In this document: positions 1 through 7,370 of the stretch, in pieces | How the letters are laid out: each line of letters begins with the position of its first letter | Numbering within the stretch: position 1 is the first letter of the stretch | DNA from: Syntrophaceae bacterium CG2_30_58_14 | GTDB taxonomy: Bacteria; Desulfobacterota; Syntrophia; Syntrophales; UBA5619 | Direction: 5' to 3' | DNA length: 32,403 nt | Assembly: GCA_001873745.1 (NCBI GenBank) | Contig: MNZQ01000046.1 | Location: 1 to 32,403 of the forward strand | Made by a program: the position numbers and the translations under genes | Notes under the pieces: generated by a model | Seen by the model: the letters and a program-made list of their open reading frames with translations, nothing else | Told to the model about the DNA's origin: nothing | Databases searched by the model: none

Positions 1-122
1 TGTTCCCCCGTCTCCAGACACACCCGAGCCGGCACATGCTCTACGATGTAGAATTTCCCATCCATTTCCAGTGTATACGTCACGTGCTGCTCGCTGTATG
101 TTTCCCTAATTGCGCTTCCCAT
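1..122 (-). CDS. YgiT/MqsA-type antitoxin, partial (C-terminus beyond window edge)
   Basis: The minus-strand frame opens at ATG 120-122, with AGGAGG about six bases upstream, and stays open to base 1 (40 codons). The visible part reads like the N-terminal half of YgiT-type zinc-finger antitoxins, with VTYTLEMDGKFYIVEHVPAR followed by VCLETGE. In that family this segment precedes the DNA-binding part and the protein neutralises a small toxin encoded just upstream. The usual first CxxC pair ahead of the VTY segment is absent, so this is a short variant or a member of the zinc-less branch. It starts directly after the toxin tail at 125-238, as expected for a toxin-antitoxin pair. The family call rests on motif recall over 40 residues. 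Confidence 0.55.
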   Translation of the reverse strand, partial: MGSAIRETYSEQHVTYTLEMDGKFYIVEHVPARVCLETGE

Positions 123-124
123 CG

Positions 125-238
125 TTACTTCCTCCTGATCTTATAGTCGATCAACAGGTCTTTATCAGGTTCATAAACCGTTATGATTTTAATCATGGAA
201 TCAATTTCCCTAATAAATTTATTCGTATCAGCAATCGG
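125..238 (-). pseudogene. C-terminal remnant of a DUF4258-like toxin gene
   Basis: A minus-strand frame bounded by a stop at 239-241 ends with TAA at 125-127. Its last residues, KIITVYEPDKDLLIDYKIRR, match the typical ending of DUF4258 proteins (an I-I-T-V-Y-x-P-D motif, then an aromatic residue and basic tail). DUF4258 genes are commonly paired with YgiT-type antitoxins in this order. Only about 37 codons remain; the only in-frame ATG (194-196) would leave 23 residues, so the catalytic part is missing. The antitoxin ribosome-binding site lies within the last codons. The toxin appears to have been cut when the metV end of the large operon was joined here. Confidence 0.5.
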
Positions 239-257
239 TTAATTTGTCAAACTTGCA

Positions 258-923
258 TCAAATTCTATGATCTTCCCGTATAACAACCCTGCTTCCCCCA
301 TGGATGCTTGTACCCCAGTTCTTGGGGGCCTTAATCGATTTCAGTCGATCGAGTTCACCGATATTCTTGAGCCTCTGATAGATGAGCTGCCAGGCGCAGG
401 GCCGATCGGCTCTCACCTCGCACCGGTCCTCCCGCGAGCCGCTGCACGGGCCGTTCAGCATGTGCTTCGCACACCGGGTGACGGGGCAGATGCCGCCGTA
501 CTCATGGAGAACGCATTTACCGCAGGCGATACATTTTTCCGTCCAGGTGGCCCGCTCTTCGAGGATACCAATGAACACCGTATCGAGTCCTGCATATACC
601 GGTTTGTCATACCGTTCGGCAATCGCCTGGACCCCGGCGCCACAGCCCAGCGAAAGGACGACATCGTTTCTTTTGATCGTATCTGCCGCCTTTTCTATAA
701 AAACGTTATCACACTGCCGTTCAATCGTCAGCTCTTCAACCTCGAACGCGAGGTTCTTCAGCCTCGAGGCGATGCGCAGCGCCGATGCATTGATGCTGAC
801 TTCGCGCTCCCCTCCGGCCAGGCAGACCGTGACGCATGTGCCGCAACCCAGCACGAGGATCTTCTTTTGGCCTTTCAGTATATCGATGAGTTCGGGGATG
901 CTTTTCCTTTGTGCTACTATCAT
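258..923 (-). CDS. metV: MetV-like methylenetetrahydrofolate reductase C-terminal domain protein
   Basis: This 221-residue protein matches the MTHFR_C/MetV family, the small iron-sulfur or zinc partner of MetF in acetogens and related anaerobes. The N-terminal half carries the LGCGTCVTVCLAGG motif and later SLGCGAG. The C-terminal third is cysteine-rich (CIACGKC, GGICPVTRCAKHMLNGPCSGS, then DRCEV and RPCAW), the family signature. MetV passes electrons to the flavin of MetF for reduction of methylene-tetrahydrofolate to methyl-tetrahydrofolate in the cytoplasmic methyl branch of the Wood-Ljungdahl pathway. It is the last gene of the operon; its start overlaps the upstream mvhD-like gene by four bases. 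metF lies about 12 kb upstream in the same transcription unit rather than adjacent. Confidence 0.9.
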   Translation of the reverse strand: MIVAQRKSIPELIDILKGQKKILVLGCGTCVTVCLAGGEREVSINASALRIASRLKNLAFEVEELTIERQCDNVFIEKAADTIKRNDVVLSLGCGAGVQAIAERYDKPVYAGLDTVFIGILEERATWTEKCIACGKCVLHEYGGICPVTRCAKHMLNGPCSGSREDRCEVRADRPCAWQLIYQRLKNIGELDRLKSIKAPKNWGTSIHGGSRVVIREDHRI

Positions 924-1369
924 ATCCTAATCTCCGCATTTTTTGATGGGTTCATGCTCTTTAACGGGCTTGGCCCGAGGTTTTTCAGGGTGGCCAGCAT
1001 CTCATTGATGTAATCGACAAGCGGTCTGGCCTGTGCCGCCGATATGTTGATCATGCGGATGCGCTCCTCCTCCAGCCCGCTCTCGGAAAGGAATTTCCGC
1101 GTATAGCCGACCCTGCCCCTGGCCAGAAGATTGCCCTCCGTAAAATGGCAGCCGCCTTCCAGGCATCCCGCGACGAGAATTCCATCGGCGCCCTTTTCGA
1201 AGGCCTTCATAAAAAACTCCACTTCCAGCCTTCCCGTACAGGGTGTTCGGATGATGCGCACATTCGGGGGATATTGCAGTCTCATGGAACCTGCCAGATC
1301 TGCGGCGGAATAGGAGCAGTACTGGCAGCAGAATGCAATAAGCAGTGGTTCAGAATTCTCGTTACTCAT
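920..1369 (-). CDS. MvhD/FlpD-like hydrogenase iron-sulfur subunit
   Basis: A 149-residue protein of the MvhD (hydrogenase delta subunit) family, which carries a [2Fe-2S] cluster and links an electron donor to HdrA. Visible family motifs are FCCQYCSYSAADLAG near residue 13, RTPCTGR near residue 41, and AGCLEGGCHFTEGN near residue 67 followed by a conserved arginine region. Its start overlaps the end of the giant HdrA gene by four bases and its end overlaps metV by four bases, so the three are probably translationally coupled. In Moorella thermoacetica MvhD is part of a MetFV-HdrABC-MvhD complex; the same composition is seen here. A second, more divergent family member lies at 14031-14450. Confidence 0.9.
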   Translation of the reverse strand: MSNENSEPLLIAFCCQYCSYSAADLAGSMRLQYPPNVRIIRTPCTGRLEVEFFMKAFEKGADGILVAGCLEGGCHFTEGNLLARGRVGYTRKFLSESGLEEERIRMINISAAQARPLVDYINEMLATLKNLGPSPLKSMNPSKNAEIRI

Positions 1370-4300
1370 AGAATGCCTCTGTCTTCATTACAGTCGACAG
1401 TCAAATGGTGCTCCAACAGATTTTCCAGCATCGCATTGAACTGCATAGACTCAAAATGGTTGAGCTGAATCGCACAGGCGGGACATTCGGAAGCGCAAAT
1501 GCCGCAGCCCATGCATTTCGCCGCCGTAATCTCCCCCTTGTTGTCAACGTTCGCAAAGGGTGCGCCGTAGGGGCAAACATGAACACAAGTCATGCAGGAG
1601 ATACACTTGTCCTGATTAACCTCCGCGACTTGGGCGCCGACATCCAGATGCGTTTTGGAGAGGACGGTCGCCGCCCGCGAAGCGGCCGCACGGGCCTGGG
1701 AAATATTTTCATCGATCATCTTCGGCGAATGGGCCAAACCACAGAGATAGATGCCTTCGGTGGCGAAATCCACAGGGCGCAGCTTAACATGCGCTTCCAG
1801 GAAGAACCCGTCGGCATTAAGCTGCAATTTGAGCATGTCCGATAGTTGTCTGTTACCGGCCGGCGCACTGATTCCGGTGCTCAGGATGACATGATCGGCT
1901 TCAATTTCCACCCTGTCGTTGACATCGGGGCTGTCAACCTGAACCAGAAGCCCGTTGTCCCGTGAGACCACCGGCGGCTTCCCTTCATCATACCGGACAA
2001 AGACGATTCCGGCGTCGCGGGCCATCCGGTAATACTTCTCTCTGAAACCATAGGTCCTGATATCGCGGTAAAGGATATAAATATTGGCATCCGGATTTTT
2101 CTTCTTGATGCTCAGGGCATTCTTAACCGCCATGGAACAGCAGATGCGGCTGCAATAGGGATGTTTATCATTGCGGGAACCGACACATTGGATCATGATG
2201 ATATTTTTGCCATGACCTTTAAACTTGTCCGCGTGGAGGAGCTGTTCCAGTTCTATTTGGGTGAGGATATTTTCAGACTCCCCGTAAAGGAATTCTCCGG
2301 TTTTCGCCGGTTCCGCTCCTGTCGCCACAATAATGGCGCCACAGGATATTTCAGTCCTTGCGATATCGCCCTGACCGTTGCCCTTTCCTTTTTCCGCTAT
2401 CGTCACTAAAAATTTACCGATATGTCCGTTAACTTTAGTCACTTCACTATGGAGATAAACTTTGATGTTTCGGTGATTTTGCGTCTGGTATAAAATATTT
2501 GCCGTAAAGAAATATGGATCATCGTTTTCCAGTACAGAATGGATGTTTAAGATCTGACCGCCCAAGGTTCCTGATTTTTCGATGAGAGATACTTTGAATC
2601 CCTGATTCGCCAGAGAAAGGGCTGCGGTCATGCCGCTCAATCCTCCCCCAATGACCAGACCGTCCTGGTTGATGGCCAGGGATTCTCCGACAAGCGGCTT
2701 CAGGAACCTTGCGCGTGCGATGGACATTCTCACGAGTTCAATGGCCTTCAAGGTGGCGACATCCGGTTCGGATGAATGCACCCAGGAACATTGATCCCTG
2801 ATGTTGGCCAGTTCGAAAAGGTAGGGATTTAATCCGGCCTCACGCAAGGTTTCGCGGAAAAGGGGTTCATGGGTCCGGGGCATGCAGGACGCGACCACCA
2901 CCCGGTTAAGCTGGAATTCTTCGATCCGCTTCTTGATTTCGGAAAGGCTCGCGTCCGAACAGGTGTACATGGTATGTGAGGCAACAACCACATGGGGGTC
3001 CTTGGAAATGGCCTCGGTCACCTTTTCCACATCCACCGTGGCCGCGATATTGATCCCGCAATGACAGACAAACACGCCGATCCTCGGTTCGTCGTCGCCG
3101 ACATCATGCTCGGGTGGATAGGTCTTTTTCGTGATGAGGGTATTGCGCGCCGAAGCCAAAAGCTCCATGGCCATGGAGGCGGCAGCGCTGGCCTGGGTTA
3201 CGGTCTCCGGGATGTCCTTGGGTTCCTGGAAGGCGCCGGCCACGAAAACGCCGGGGCTGGATGTCTCCAGGGGAAGAAACCGGCTCGTTTTGCAGAAACC
3301 GAACTCGTTGAGTTCGATGCCCAACTGCGCCATGCTCGCCGAAACGTTAGGCTTGGGATCCAGGCCGACGGCCAGGACGACCAGGTCAAAATCGCGCTCC
3401 ACCTGTTTGAAGTTCCCGTCCACATAGCGAAGCCTGATGTCCATTGATCCCGGAACCTGGATGGCCCTGGAGGGAATACTCTTGATATATTCTATATTTT
3501 CCTTGCTTCTGGCGCGTTCGTAATACTGGTCGAAGTCTTTCCCAAAAGCCCTGATATCCATATAAAAGATAGTCGCTTGGAGACCGGCGCTATGTTCACT
3601 GGCGACCAGCGCCTGTTTTGTCGTGGCCATGCAGCAGATGGAAGAACAATATTCATTCCCGCATTTGGCGTCGCGGGAACCGACGCACTGTATCCATGCG
3701 ATTCTTTTGGCTTCCTTTCCGTCATCCCGGCGGACGACGTGTCCGGCAAAAGGACCGGCGGCCGACAGCATCCGCTCGAACTGCACGCTGGTCAAAACGT
3801 TCCGGTACCGGTTGAAACCGTATTCCCCTTTGCGTTTGGCGTCGAATTCTTCAAAGCCCGGTGTCAGGATGACGGAGCCGACATTTAGCGTGATGGTTTC
3901 TTCCGCCATGGCATGGTCGACGGCTTTCTTGTCGCAGGCGGAAACGCACGCCATGCATTCGGAACAGAGGGCGCAGTTCAGGCAGCGCTCGGCCTCCGCC
4001 ACGGCTTCCTCCACGGAAAATCCGGCTTCGATCTCCCGGAAATCAGCCGTCCGCTCGCATGCCGGAAGCATTGCCGCATCGGCCCGCTTTTTCTTTTCGA
4101 CGTCGTCCGTGGAAGGCAGGAGCTCGTCTGCCAAGGGTTTCAAGGTATCTGAAAAACGGGCCGCCCGGAGCTCCTTTCCGTTCAGGTAGCGTTCGATCGA
4201 TTCGGCGGCCCGCTTCCCCGCTGCCACGGCCTGGATGACACTCCCCGGTCCGGTCGCGTTTTCGCCGCCGGCAAAGATTCCCTGGACCGATGTTTCCAGC

Positions 4301-5868
4301 GTCACGGGATCGGCCACGAAGCAGCCCCGCTCGGTCCCCACACCGCAGTGCTTGAGCAGATCGGGGCTGACCGCTTGGCCGATCGCCACGATGATCTGAT
4401 CGGCGTTGATGGTTTTCAAATTCTCTTGATTGTAGAGGGGGCTGAAGCGGCCATTTTCATCGAAGACGCGGGTGCATTGCCGAAGCTCGATGGCGGTGAC
4501 GGAGCCGTCGCCGATGATGCGGTTCGGCCCACAGCCGTTGTTGATCGTAATGCCCTCGGCGAGCGTGGCCTCGATCTCCTCCTTATAAGCGGGCATCTCG
4601 TCGCGCTTCTCCAGGGCCACCATCTCGACCTGCTTTGCCCCGAGCCTGAGCGTCGTCCGCGCCACATCCACGGCCACGTTGCCGCCCCCGATGACCAGGA
4701 CATGCCTGCCGACGCAGGGCTTATCATCCTTGCTTCCGGCCTGTCTCAGGAATTCCACGCCGAAATCGACGCCGGACTTCTCTTCGCCGGGAACCCCCAG
4801 TTTCCTGCTCACGTGCGCGCCGGCGCTGATGAAGACGGCTGCGTTTTCCTTCTGCAACTCCTCGATCGTTTTATCCTTGCCGATGCGGCAGTTCAAGACG
4901 ATGGTGACGCCTTTTCGCCGGATGAGTTGCACCTCGTACGCGAGAATGTCCTTGGGGAGGCGGTAGGGCGGGATCCCCCAGAGGAGCATACCGCCTGCGC
5001 TGCTGGAGGCTTCATAGACGGTCACGGCAAACCCGCTGTTCGCCAGATCCCCGGCCGCCGTGAGTCCCGCCGGTCCCGCACCGATAATGGCAATTTTCGG
5101 GGCATCCGCCGGGGGGGATTTCTCCTCCGGCAAGGCCAGTTCGCCCGCTTTCACCATCCTGATTTCCTGGTCCACGGCGAACCGCTTGAGCTGCCGTATG
5201 GCGAGCGGCGCATCCACGTTGGAACGGGTGCAGGCGCTCTCGCAGGGGGCGGGACAAACCCGGCCGCAGATCGCAGCGAGGGGATTTCTCTCCCGGATCA
5301 GGTCCGCCGCCTTGACGTACTCCTTCTTCTTGATCAACTGGATATACCCCTGGACGTTGATGTTGGCCGGACAATTCATCTTGCATGGGGAATGGCCTAA
5401 CTTGAGGATCCTGGGCTTGTTGGGTATCGCCTGTGGGGAATATTTCTGGATGACTTTCCTTTTCCCCAGATCGCGGTTGTAGCTGTCGTCGATTTCGACC
5501 GGGCAGGCTTTGGTGCAGTCCCCGCAATCGTTGCAGATCTTTTCGTCGATGTAGCGGGGAGACCTTTTTACATAGGCCTTGAAATTACCCGGCGTGCCTT
5601 CCAGCTTCTCGAGTTTGGAGAGCGTGAGGATTTCTATATTGAGATTGCGGGCGCACTCGACCAGCTTGGGGGAGACGATACAGGTCGCGCAATCGCCGGT
5701 CGGAAAGGTTTTATCCAGATGGGCCATCATCCCGCCGATGGCGGCCGAATTCTCGACCAGATAGACCTTGAACCCGGAATTGGCCAGATCGAGGGAAGCC
5801 TGGACGCCGGCTATGCCCCCTCCCTGCACCAGTACGGCGCCAATTTTTTTCTTCTTACTCTTTTCCAT
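1366..5868 (-). CDS. Giant HdrA-GltD-HdrA fusion flavoprotein (HdrL-like)
   Basis: This 1500-residue protein combines three flavin/nucleotide modules. Residues 10-125 begin a HdrA module (GGGIAG; CATC at 60-63; ferredoxin motif CNDCGDC...CP at 112-122). Residues about 155-565 are a GltD/NfnB-like insertion with the cysteine segments CKMNCP, CGRVCP and CESAC, then FAD motif GAGPAG (263-268) and NAD(P)H motif GGGNVA (394-399). HdrA 1 resumes at about 629 with further cysteine clusters and IQCVGSRDAKCG (727-737). A second HdrA runs from about 928 to the end (CHCG 935; GGGLSG 1074; IQCVGSRNDK 1226) and closes with two ferredoxin motifs at 1422-1432 and 1452-1462. HdrA carries the bifurcating FAD in known Hdr complexes. 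Large HdrA-type proteins (HdrL) are known in sulfate reducers. It starts four bases after hdrB. Function here is inferred: NAD(P)H oxidation and electron distribution to HdrBC, MvhD and possibly the glutamate-synthase-like proteins. Confidence 0.92.
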   Translation of the reverse strand: MEKSKKKKIGAVLVQGGGIAGVQASLDLANSGFKVYLVENSAAIGGMMAHLDKTFPTGDCATCIVSPKLVECARNLNIEILTLSKLEKLEGTPGNFKAYVKRSPRYIDEKICNDCGDCTKACPVEIDDSYNRDLGKRKVIQKYSPQAIPNKPRILKLGHSPCKMNCPANINVQGYIQLIKKKEYVKAADLIRERNPLAAICGRVCPAPCESACTRSNVDAPLAIRQLKRFAVDQEIRMVKAGELALPEEKSPPADAPKIAIIGAGPAGLTAAGDLANSGFAVTVYEASSSAGGMLLWGIPPYRLPKDILAYEVQLIRRKGVTIVLNCRIGKDKTIEELQKENAAVFISAGAHVSRKLGVPGEEKSGVDFGVEFLRQAGSKDDKPCVGRHVLVIGGGNVAVDVARTTLRLGAKQVEMVALEKRDEMPAYKEEIEATLAEGITINNGCGPNRIIGDGSVTAIELRQCTRVFDENGRFSPLYNQENLKTINADQIIVAIGQAVSPDLLKHCGVGTERGCFVADPVTLETSVQGIFAGGENATGPGSVIQAVAAGKRAAESIERYLNGKELRAARFSDTLKPLADELLPSTDDVEKKKRADAAMLPACERTADFREIEAGFSVEEAVAEAERCLNCALCSECMACVSACDKKAVDHAMAEETITLNVGSVILTPGFEEFDAKRKGEYGFNRYRNVLTSVQFERMLSAAGPFAGHVVRRDDGKEAKRIAWIQCVGSRDAKCGNEYCSSICCMATTKQALVASEHSAGLQATIFYMDIRAFGKDFDQYYERARSKENIEYIKSIPSRAIQVPGSMDIRLRYVDGNFKQVERDFDLVVLAVGLDPKPNVSASMAQLGIELNEFGFCKTSRFLPLETSSPGVFVAGAFQEPKDIPETVTQASAAASMAMELLASARNTLITKKTYPPEHDVGDDEPRIGVFVCHCGINIAATVDVEKVTEAISKDPHVVVASHTMYTCSDASLSEIKKRIEEFQLNRVVVASCMPRTHEPLFRETLREAGLNPYLFELANIRDQCSWVHSSEPDVATLKAIELVRMSIARARFLKPLVGESLAINQDGLVIGGGLSGMTAALSLANQGFKVSLIEKSGTLGGQILNIHSVLENDDPYFFTANILYQTQNHRNIKVYLHSEVTKVNGHIGKFLVTIAEKGKGNGQGDIARTEISCGAIIVATGAEPAKTGEFLYGESENILTQIELEQLLHADKFKGHGKNIIMIQCVGSRNDKHPYCSRICCSMAVKNALSIKKKNPDANIYILYRDIRTYGFREKYYRMARDAGIVFVRYDEGKPPVVSRDNGLLVQVDSPDVNDRVEIEADHVILSTGISAPAGNRQLSDMLKLQLNADGFFLEAHVKLRPVDFATEGIYLCGLAHSPKMIDENISQARAAASRAATVLSKTHLDVGAQVAEVNQDKCISCMTCVHVCPYGAPFANVDNKGEITAAKCMGCGICASECPACAIQLNHFESMQFNAMLENLLEHHLTVDCNEDRGIL

Positions 5869-5871
5869 GAT

Positions 5872-6750
5872 TCACGACCTTACCGATGACCGAACATGAT
5901 TCATCGCCTCTTTGGGCGAAACGATCAGCTTGTTGAGTCCAAGCGCATCCTCCGATATGCCCAGACACGATCCCATGAGCTGCGAAATGTAAATGATCGG
6001 CATGTCGTAACGTCTGCCGGCGGCCTTGAAGATATCGTCCTGCCGCATATCCAGGTTGATCTGGCACATGGGACACGCCACGGCCATGCATTCGGCTCCG
6101 GAATCTTTGGCCATGGCAATGATCGATTCGGAAAGTTTGACGACGAGATCCGACCGGGTCAGCGTGAGCGAGCCGCCGCAACATTCAACCTTGTGCGGCC
6201 AGTCCAGCCCTACGCCGCCCATGGCGTTGATGAGCCTGTCCATGTAAACGGGATTCTCCGGGTCATCGAACCCCGCGACCTCCGGAGGGCGCACCATGAG
6301 GCATCCGTAGTACGAAGCCACCTTCAACCCCCCGAGGGAGTGGGTCAGCGCTTTTTTGAAGGCGTCCAGCCCGATATCCTCGATCAGGATTTCCACGAAA
6401 TGCCGCACCTTGACGGCGCCGTCATAATCCCTCCCCAGGGCGGCTGAAACGATCTCCCGTTTTTTCGGATTCGTGGATATTTCATGGTTGGCGATCTTCA
6501 TTCGGCTGTAGCAGGAGGCGCAACTGACCACCATGTCGAGCCCCATATCCTTCACCTTCAAAAGATTGACGGCGGCAAGCGACAGGGAGAGATCGTGATC
6601 GACCTGGTGGGCCATGGTGGTGCCACAGCATGACCAGGCCTCGGGTTCCGTAAACTCGATCCCCAGCGCGCGGGCCACGGCCATCGTGGACAGGTACAGG
6701 TCGCGGGCCGTCGATTCCGCCGAACACCCCGGGAAATAGGCGTATTTCAT
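5872..6750 (-). CDS. hdrB: CoB-CoM heterodisulfide reductase subunit B-like protein (HdrB)
   Basis: This 292-residue protein has two copies of the CCG cysteine-rich domain that binds noncubane [4Fe-4S] clusters in HdrB. In the first, Cys9, Cys41-Cys42 and Cys77/Cys80 (SCASCY) are visible. In the second, Cys150 (YYGCL), Cys190-Cys191 (ECCGG) and Cys226/Cys229 (ACPMC) are visible. Length and motif spacing fit the family. In non-methanogens HdrB does not necessarily reduce a heterodisulfide; with HdrA and HdrC it forms an electron-transfer module, here next to MetVF. Its start overlaps the hdrC stop (ATGA), and the HdrA fusion begins three bases downstream. No key cysteine of the set appears to be missing. 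Confidence 0.93.
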   Translation of the reverse strand: MKYAYFPGCSAESTARDLYLSTMAVARALGIEFTEPEAWSCCGTTMAHQVDHDLSLSLAAVNLLKVKDMGLDMVVSCASCYSRMKIANHEISTNPKKREIVSAALGRDYDGAVKVRHFVEILIEDIGLDAFKKALTHSLGGLKVASYYGCLMVRPPEVAGFDDPENPVYMDRLINAMGGVGLDWPHKVECCGGSLTLTRSDLVVKLSESIIAMAKDSGAECMAVACPMCQINLDMRQDDIFKAAGRRYDMPIIYISQLMGSCLGISEDALGLNKLIVSPKEAMNHVRSSVRS

Positions 6751-7304
6751 GTTGACTTTTTCCTTGTTTTTTCTAAGTTGTTGAATATCCGCTTCACCAT
6801 TTTCTTATCGGCGCCGTGGGGGGGCAAGAGGGCGATCTTTCCTTTTTTCAGGATCATGGGGAGTTTATCCAGATCCTTTGCGTAAGAGGCCGTGCCGGCT
6901 TTATACAGGACCATGGCCCCCAGGTCGTAGGTCCGTCCGAAGGTCTTGATGGTCCCCAAAAGCAGCTTGTTCATCAGGGGCATGTTCCCCTGCGGCTTCG
7001 CGGCGCCCCTCGCGCGCAGGGCATCCATGACTTCGGCCATGTTGATTTCCATGGGGCAGCGGCTGAAACAGGTGGCGCAGGAGGAGCAGACCCAGATGAT
7101 TTCACTGTCCAGCAGTTCCTCCCCGGCTCCCAGTTGCAGCTTTTTGATGATTTCCGAAGGGGACGACGATGTAAAGCCCGACACGGGACATCCATTCGTG
7201 CACTTTTTACATTGAAGACAGGCATTGACGTCGATTCCCGATAGGGCTTTAACCTGATCGATGATTCCTTGGCCGGCGGCTTCTCTTTTAATTTTTATTG
7301 GCAT
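6747..7304 (-). CDS. hdrC: Heterodisulfide reductase subunit C-like ferredoxin (HdrC)
   Basis: A 185-residue iron-sulfur protein with two [4Fe-4S] motifs: CLQCKKCTNGCP at residues 29-40 and CSSCATCFSRCP at 73-84. This is the arrangement of HdrC, which carries electrons between HdrA and HdrB. The rest is mostly helical and ends in a lysine-rich tail that overlaps the HdrB start by four bases. ATG at 7304 is preceded only by a distant purine stretch (GGAAGAG), so translation may be modest. It follows the gltB-like gene after a 66-base gap holding a short hairpin, the longest gap inside this part of the operon. Confidence 0.92.
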   Translation of the reverse strand: MPIKIKREAAGQGIIDQVKALSGIDVNACLQCKKCTNGCPVSGFTSSSPSEIIKKLQLGAGEELLDSEIIWVCSSCATCFSRCPMEINMAEVMDALRARGAAKPQGNMPLMNKLLLGTIKTFGRTYDLGAMVLYKAGTASYAKDLDKLPMILKKGKIALLPPHGADKKMVKRIFNNLEKTRKKST

Positions 7305-7340
7305 ATTGATATCTACTCTTCCGGGTAGTTGGAATAATCC

Positions 7341-7363
7341 GGGCTTCAGGATGGCTGAGGCCC
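7341..7363. other. Intra-operon hairpin between the gltB-like gene and hdrC
   Basis: GGGCTTCAG and CTGAGGCCC can pair over nine positions with one mismatch or wobble and a five-base loop. No T-run follows on either strand, so it is not a clear intrinsic terminator. Being in the only sizeable gap between the glutamate-synthase-like genes and the Hdr genes, it may be an RNA processing or stability element. Seen in the sequence; function inferred. Confidence 0.35.
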
Positions 7364-7370
7364 TTGTCTA

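Noticed and set aside
4348-5400. 350-codon plus-strand frame inside the HdrA fusion gene
   Set aside because: Antisense shadow of the GltD-like module; no start signal and no family motif.
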